Source of the DNA: Actinomycetota bacterium
GTDB lineage: Bacteria; Actinomycetota; Humimicrobiia; Humimicrobiales; Humimicrobiaceae
Assembly (NCBI GenBank): GCA_023488645.1
Contig: JAMDDL010000169.1
Span: 1 to 8,711, forward strand
Reading direction: 5' to 3'
Length of the DNA stretch: 8,711 nt
Shown here: positions 6,897 to 8,711 of the stretch, in pieces
Numbering within the stretch: position 1 is the stretch's first letter
Layout of the letters: every line of letters starts with the position of its first letter
Position numbers and translations under genes: made by a program
Notes under the pieces: model-generated
Seen by the model: only the letters and a program-made list of their open reading frames with translations
What the model was told of the DNA's origin: nothing
The model's database searches: none

Positions 6897-7877
6897 ATGG
6901 ATAAAAATATTAAGAGATATCTTTTATTAGCCGCGAGGATCATTTTCAGCGTTGGTTTATTTTCAGTTCTTATAATATTGAATTTGAAAAATTTAGAAAG
7001 CATTCCTGAATTACTTAAAAATCTGAATTTAGCTTTTGCACTGATTGGGGTTTTATTTTATTTTTTAGGTGTTGCGCTTGAATCTCTAAGATGGCACGTT
7101 CTTCTTACTGCTCATAAGATATTTATACCACATTCATATCTTTTAAACTCTGTTTTAATAGGTTTCTTTTACAGCACGCTGCTTCCAACTACTATAGGAG
7201 GAGATGCATATAGAGGTATAGACATGCATAGAACATTTAAAATTCCTTTACATGAAAATGTTCTTTCAATTTATCTTGGCAGATTTCTTGGCATAATCAG
7301 TGGATTAATTTTTTTAATTATTTCCTTTTGTCTTGGAATGTATAAATATTTAAACATATCTTTTACTATTGGGTTGATAATAATGTTTCCAATTGTAGTT
7401 TTTCTTATAATTATCACCGTAATTCCAAAAAAATTTAAAATTGACATCCTTTTTGGAAAAGTTAAGTTTTTGAAGAGATTTAGCGGCAGTGTTCTGGAAT
7501 TTTCACATGTTTTAGATAACTATAAATATAAAGGCAAATCGCTGGCAATAAGCTTTATATACAGCCTTCTTGGAAACTTAAGTACATTCGTCAGCTTTTA
7601 TTTTATAGGCATTGCATTGAAAATAAGTGTAAGTTTTTTATCTTATCTGTTTATAATACCAGTAACATGGACAATATCAAATATTCCAATTACGGTGGGA
7701 GGAATTGGGATAAGGGAAAATACTCTTGTACTTCTTTTAAAAGAGTTCGGTATTTCTTCTGCATCGGCTCTTACATTTTCACTGATAGTGTTGATAATAA
7801 ATATTTTTATAGCTGTTTTAGGCGGATTTATTTATATAGTAAGAAATGCAACTTATAAGCATAAGAAGAAAATTTAA
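6897..7877 (+). CDS. YbhN/UPF0104-type membrane protein (LPG-synthase TM domain family)
   Basis: The 326-residue product is almost wholly hydrophobic, with about eight predicted TM segments at roughly 8-28, 45-65, 82-96, 124-146, 154-176, 217-240, 246-262 and 288-315. It has the two family signatures: LPTTIGGDAYR at 96-106, and PITVGGIGIRE at 264-274 near the C-terminus. The family is named after the membrane half of lysylphosphatidylglycerol synthase (MprF) and is often annotated as flippase-like. This protein lacks the catalytic domain that makes aminoacyl lipids, so it is not a complete MprF. Members next to glycosyltransferases are thought to act in lipid or glycolipid metabolism, but no such neighbour is visible here, so the substrate is unknown. 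The ATG at 6897 has no Shine-Dalgarno. A basic tail (YKHKKKI) ends the protein. Its stop codon overlaps that of the convergent exonuclease gene. Confidence 0.9.
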   Translation: MDKNIKRYLLLAARIIFSVGLFSVLIILNLKNLESIPELLKNLNLAFALIGVLFYFLGVALESLRWHVLLTAHKIFIPHSYLLNSVLIGFFYSTLLPTTIGGDAYRGIDMHRTFKIPLHENVLSIYLGRFLGIISGLIFLIISFCLGMYKYLNISFTIGLIIMFPIVVFLIIITVIPKKFKIDILFGKVKFLKRFSGSVLEFSHVLDNYKYKGKSLAISFIYSLLGNLSTFVSFYFIGIALKISVSFLSYLFIIPVTWTISNIPITVGGIGIRENTLVLLLKEFGISSASALTFSLIVLIINIFIAVLGGFIYIVRNATYKHKKKI

Positions 7878-8458
7878 GTAATATTTACTGTTGCCCGTCG
7901 TTCAAATCTGGTTGTTTTTAAATTGGTTTTTTTCATCAGCTCGTTAAAATCATTTGCCTGCAATTTTTTTGAAGCTTCAATTGCAATATTCGCGCAAGCC
8001 ATGGCATCTTCTTTTGCATTATGGTGACTGAAGCTGAAATTTAGATATTTGGCTATGGTGTTAAGCTTATAATTTTCGAAGCCTTTCCAGACTTTTCTTG
8101 AAAGATTGACAGTGCAGGCATAACTTAGTTCAGGATAGTCTAACTGATATACATCAAGAAGCTTTCTTAAAACTTCAGTATCAAAGCTTGCATTATGGGC
8201 AATCACAATATTGCCTTCAAGATATTTTTTGATAGTGGGCCAGAGTCTGAAAAATTCCGGCTTTTTTTCAACATTTTTCTCTGATATTCCATGAATATGA
8301 GTATTAAAAGGTCTGAAATATAATTCCGGAGGTTTGATAAGCCAATAGATATTTTTTGTTATCTTATTATTTTTAATCACTGCTATGCCGAGGGCGCAGG
8401 CACTCGAAAGTTTTTCATTTGCAGTTTCAAAATCTATGGCAATCAGATTATTACTCAT
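7874..8458 (-). CDS. DEDDh-type 3'-5' exonuclease (DnaQ/epsilon-like), single domain
   Basis: The 194-residue product is a stand-alone RNase T/DnaQ-fold exonuclease that should remove nucleotides from 3' ends using two metal ions in the cytoplasm. All catalytic residues are present: D9 and E11 in Exo I (IDFET), D93 in Exo II (HNASFD), and H146 with D151 in Exo III (HHNAKED). Other family features are IHGIS at 55-59 and NYKLNTIAKYL at 129-139. It ends soon after the catalytic domain with a short basic tail, without the BRCT or helicase domains of some relatives. The role (DNA repair, proofreading or RNA trimming) cannot be fixed from sequence. It starts with ATG at 8458; no Shine-Dalgarno is visible, but TAAAAT lies at -12 to -7, so a leaderless mRNA is possible. 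The gene is convergent with the YbhN-like gene and overlaps it by 3 bp. Confidence 0.93.
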   Translation of the reverse strand: MSNNLIAIDFETANEKLSSACALGIAVIKNNKITKNIYWLIKPPELYFRPFNTHIHGISEKNVEKKPEFFRLWPTIKKYLEGNIVIAHNASFDTEVLRKLLDVYQLDYPELSYACTVNLSRKVWKGFENYKLNTIAKYLNFSFSHHNAKEDAMACANIAIEASKKLQANDFNELMKKTNLKTTRFERRATVNIT

Positions 8459-8711
8459 TATTTAATTTTATTTTCACAGAATATATGATTATAAATTTAA
8501 AAATAAAATATTTGTTTTACTAATATTATAATTATGCTTCCATGATATTATAAACCTAAAATCAATAAAGCAGGAAATAATAATGTATTGAAAGCAATAT
8601 TTTTTTTATTTAAATATAATTTCAGTGTAAAATTTACAAATAGGTTTAAAATTGCTATAAAAGAAATTTATTAATTAAATTCAATATAATAAGAAAATAA
8701 ATATTAATAAG
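8459..8711. other. AT-rich non-coding stretch upstream of the exonuclease
   Basis: This stretch reaches the window edge and holds no ORF beyond a few codons on either strand and no tRNA-like fold. It must contain the exonuclease promoter on the minus strand, but several TATAAT-like boxes compete and none has a good -35 partner. On the plus strand a TATAAT at 8527-8532 is followed by a small hairpin (TATTG-AAAG-CAATA, 8586-8599) and eight T's (8600-8607). An 8-bp inverted repeat, TAAACCTA (8551-8558) and TAGGTTTA (8641-8648), is also present. All are weak in such AT-rich DNA. Confidence 0.5.

Noticed and set aside
6897..7877. Lysylphosphatidylglycerol synthase (MprF)
   Set aside because: Only the membrane domain is present; the C-terminal aminoacyl-transfer domain is absent, so the name would overstate the function.

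Overview
The window is from a strongly AT-rich bacterial genome that reads well in the standard code. MarR-regulated heterodimeric ABC exporters and this form of short DnaQ-type exonuclease are common in low-GC anaerobes such as Clostridia. However, only one start codon here has a strong Shine-Dalgarno sequence, so I do not assign a phylum. No mobile element, CRISPR array, tRNA or rRNA is visible.

Layout. (1) 1-848, minus strand: 282 residues of a zinc-dependent medium-chain alcohol dehydrogenase whose 3' end lies outside the window. (2) 849-1167: a 319-bp divergent intergenic region. It holds five 10-11 bp A-tract repeats abutting a TTGACA -35 box, then two TTAGT-N6-ACTAA operators 21 bp apart, the first with the probable -10 box as its spacer. 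(3) 1168-5821, plus strand: a compact operon of a MarR-family repressor and two ABC exporter half-transporters, each junction being a 4-bp ATGA overlap. (4) 5804-6802, minus strand: cbiB (cobD), which makes adenosylcobinamide (phosphate) in cobalamin synthesis; its 3' end overlaps the exporter operon by 18 bp. (5) 6897-7877, plus strand: a YbhN/UPF0104-type (LPG-synthase TM family) membrane protein, divergent from cbiB. (6) 7874-8458, minus strand: a DEDDh 3'-5' exonuclease whose stop codon overlaps that of the membrane protein. (7) 8459-8711: AT-rich DNA with no convincing gene.

How the genes work together. Only the marR-ABC-ABC operon is clearly one functional unit. The MarR protein probably represses its own promoter through the twin operators until a ligand, possibly a substrate of the pump, releases it. 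The two ABC proteins have complementary degenerate motifs: ABC1 lacks the catalytic Glu and switch His, and ABC2 has an altered signature. This predicts an obligate heterodimer with one hydrolysing and one non-hydrolysing ATP site, like TM287/288 or LmrCD. ABC1 also carries a domain of about 190 residues between TM1 and TM2, predicted to be extracellular. The dehydrogenase, cbiB, the YbhN-like protein and the exonuclease look like unrelated neighbours packed tail to tail.

The gene content is largely recognisable families. The most unusual parts are the regulatory architecture upstream of marR and the ABC1 extracellular insert.
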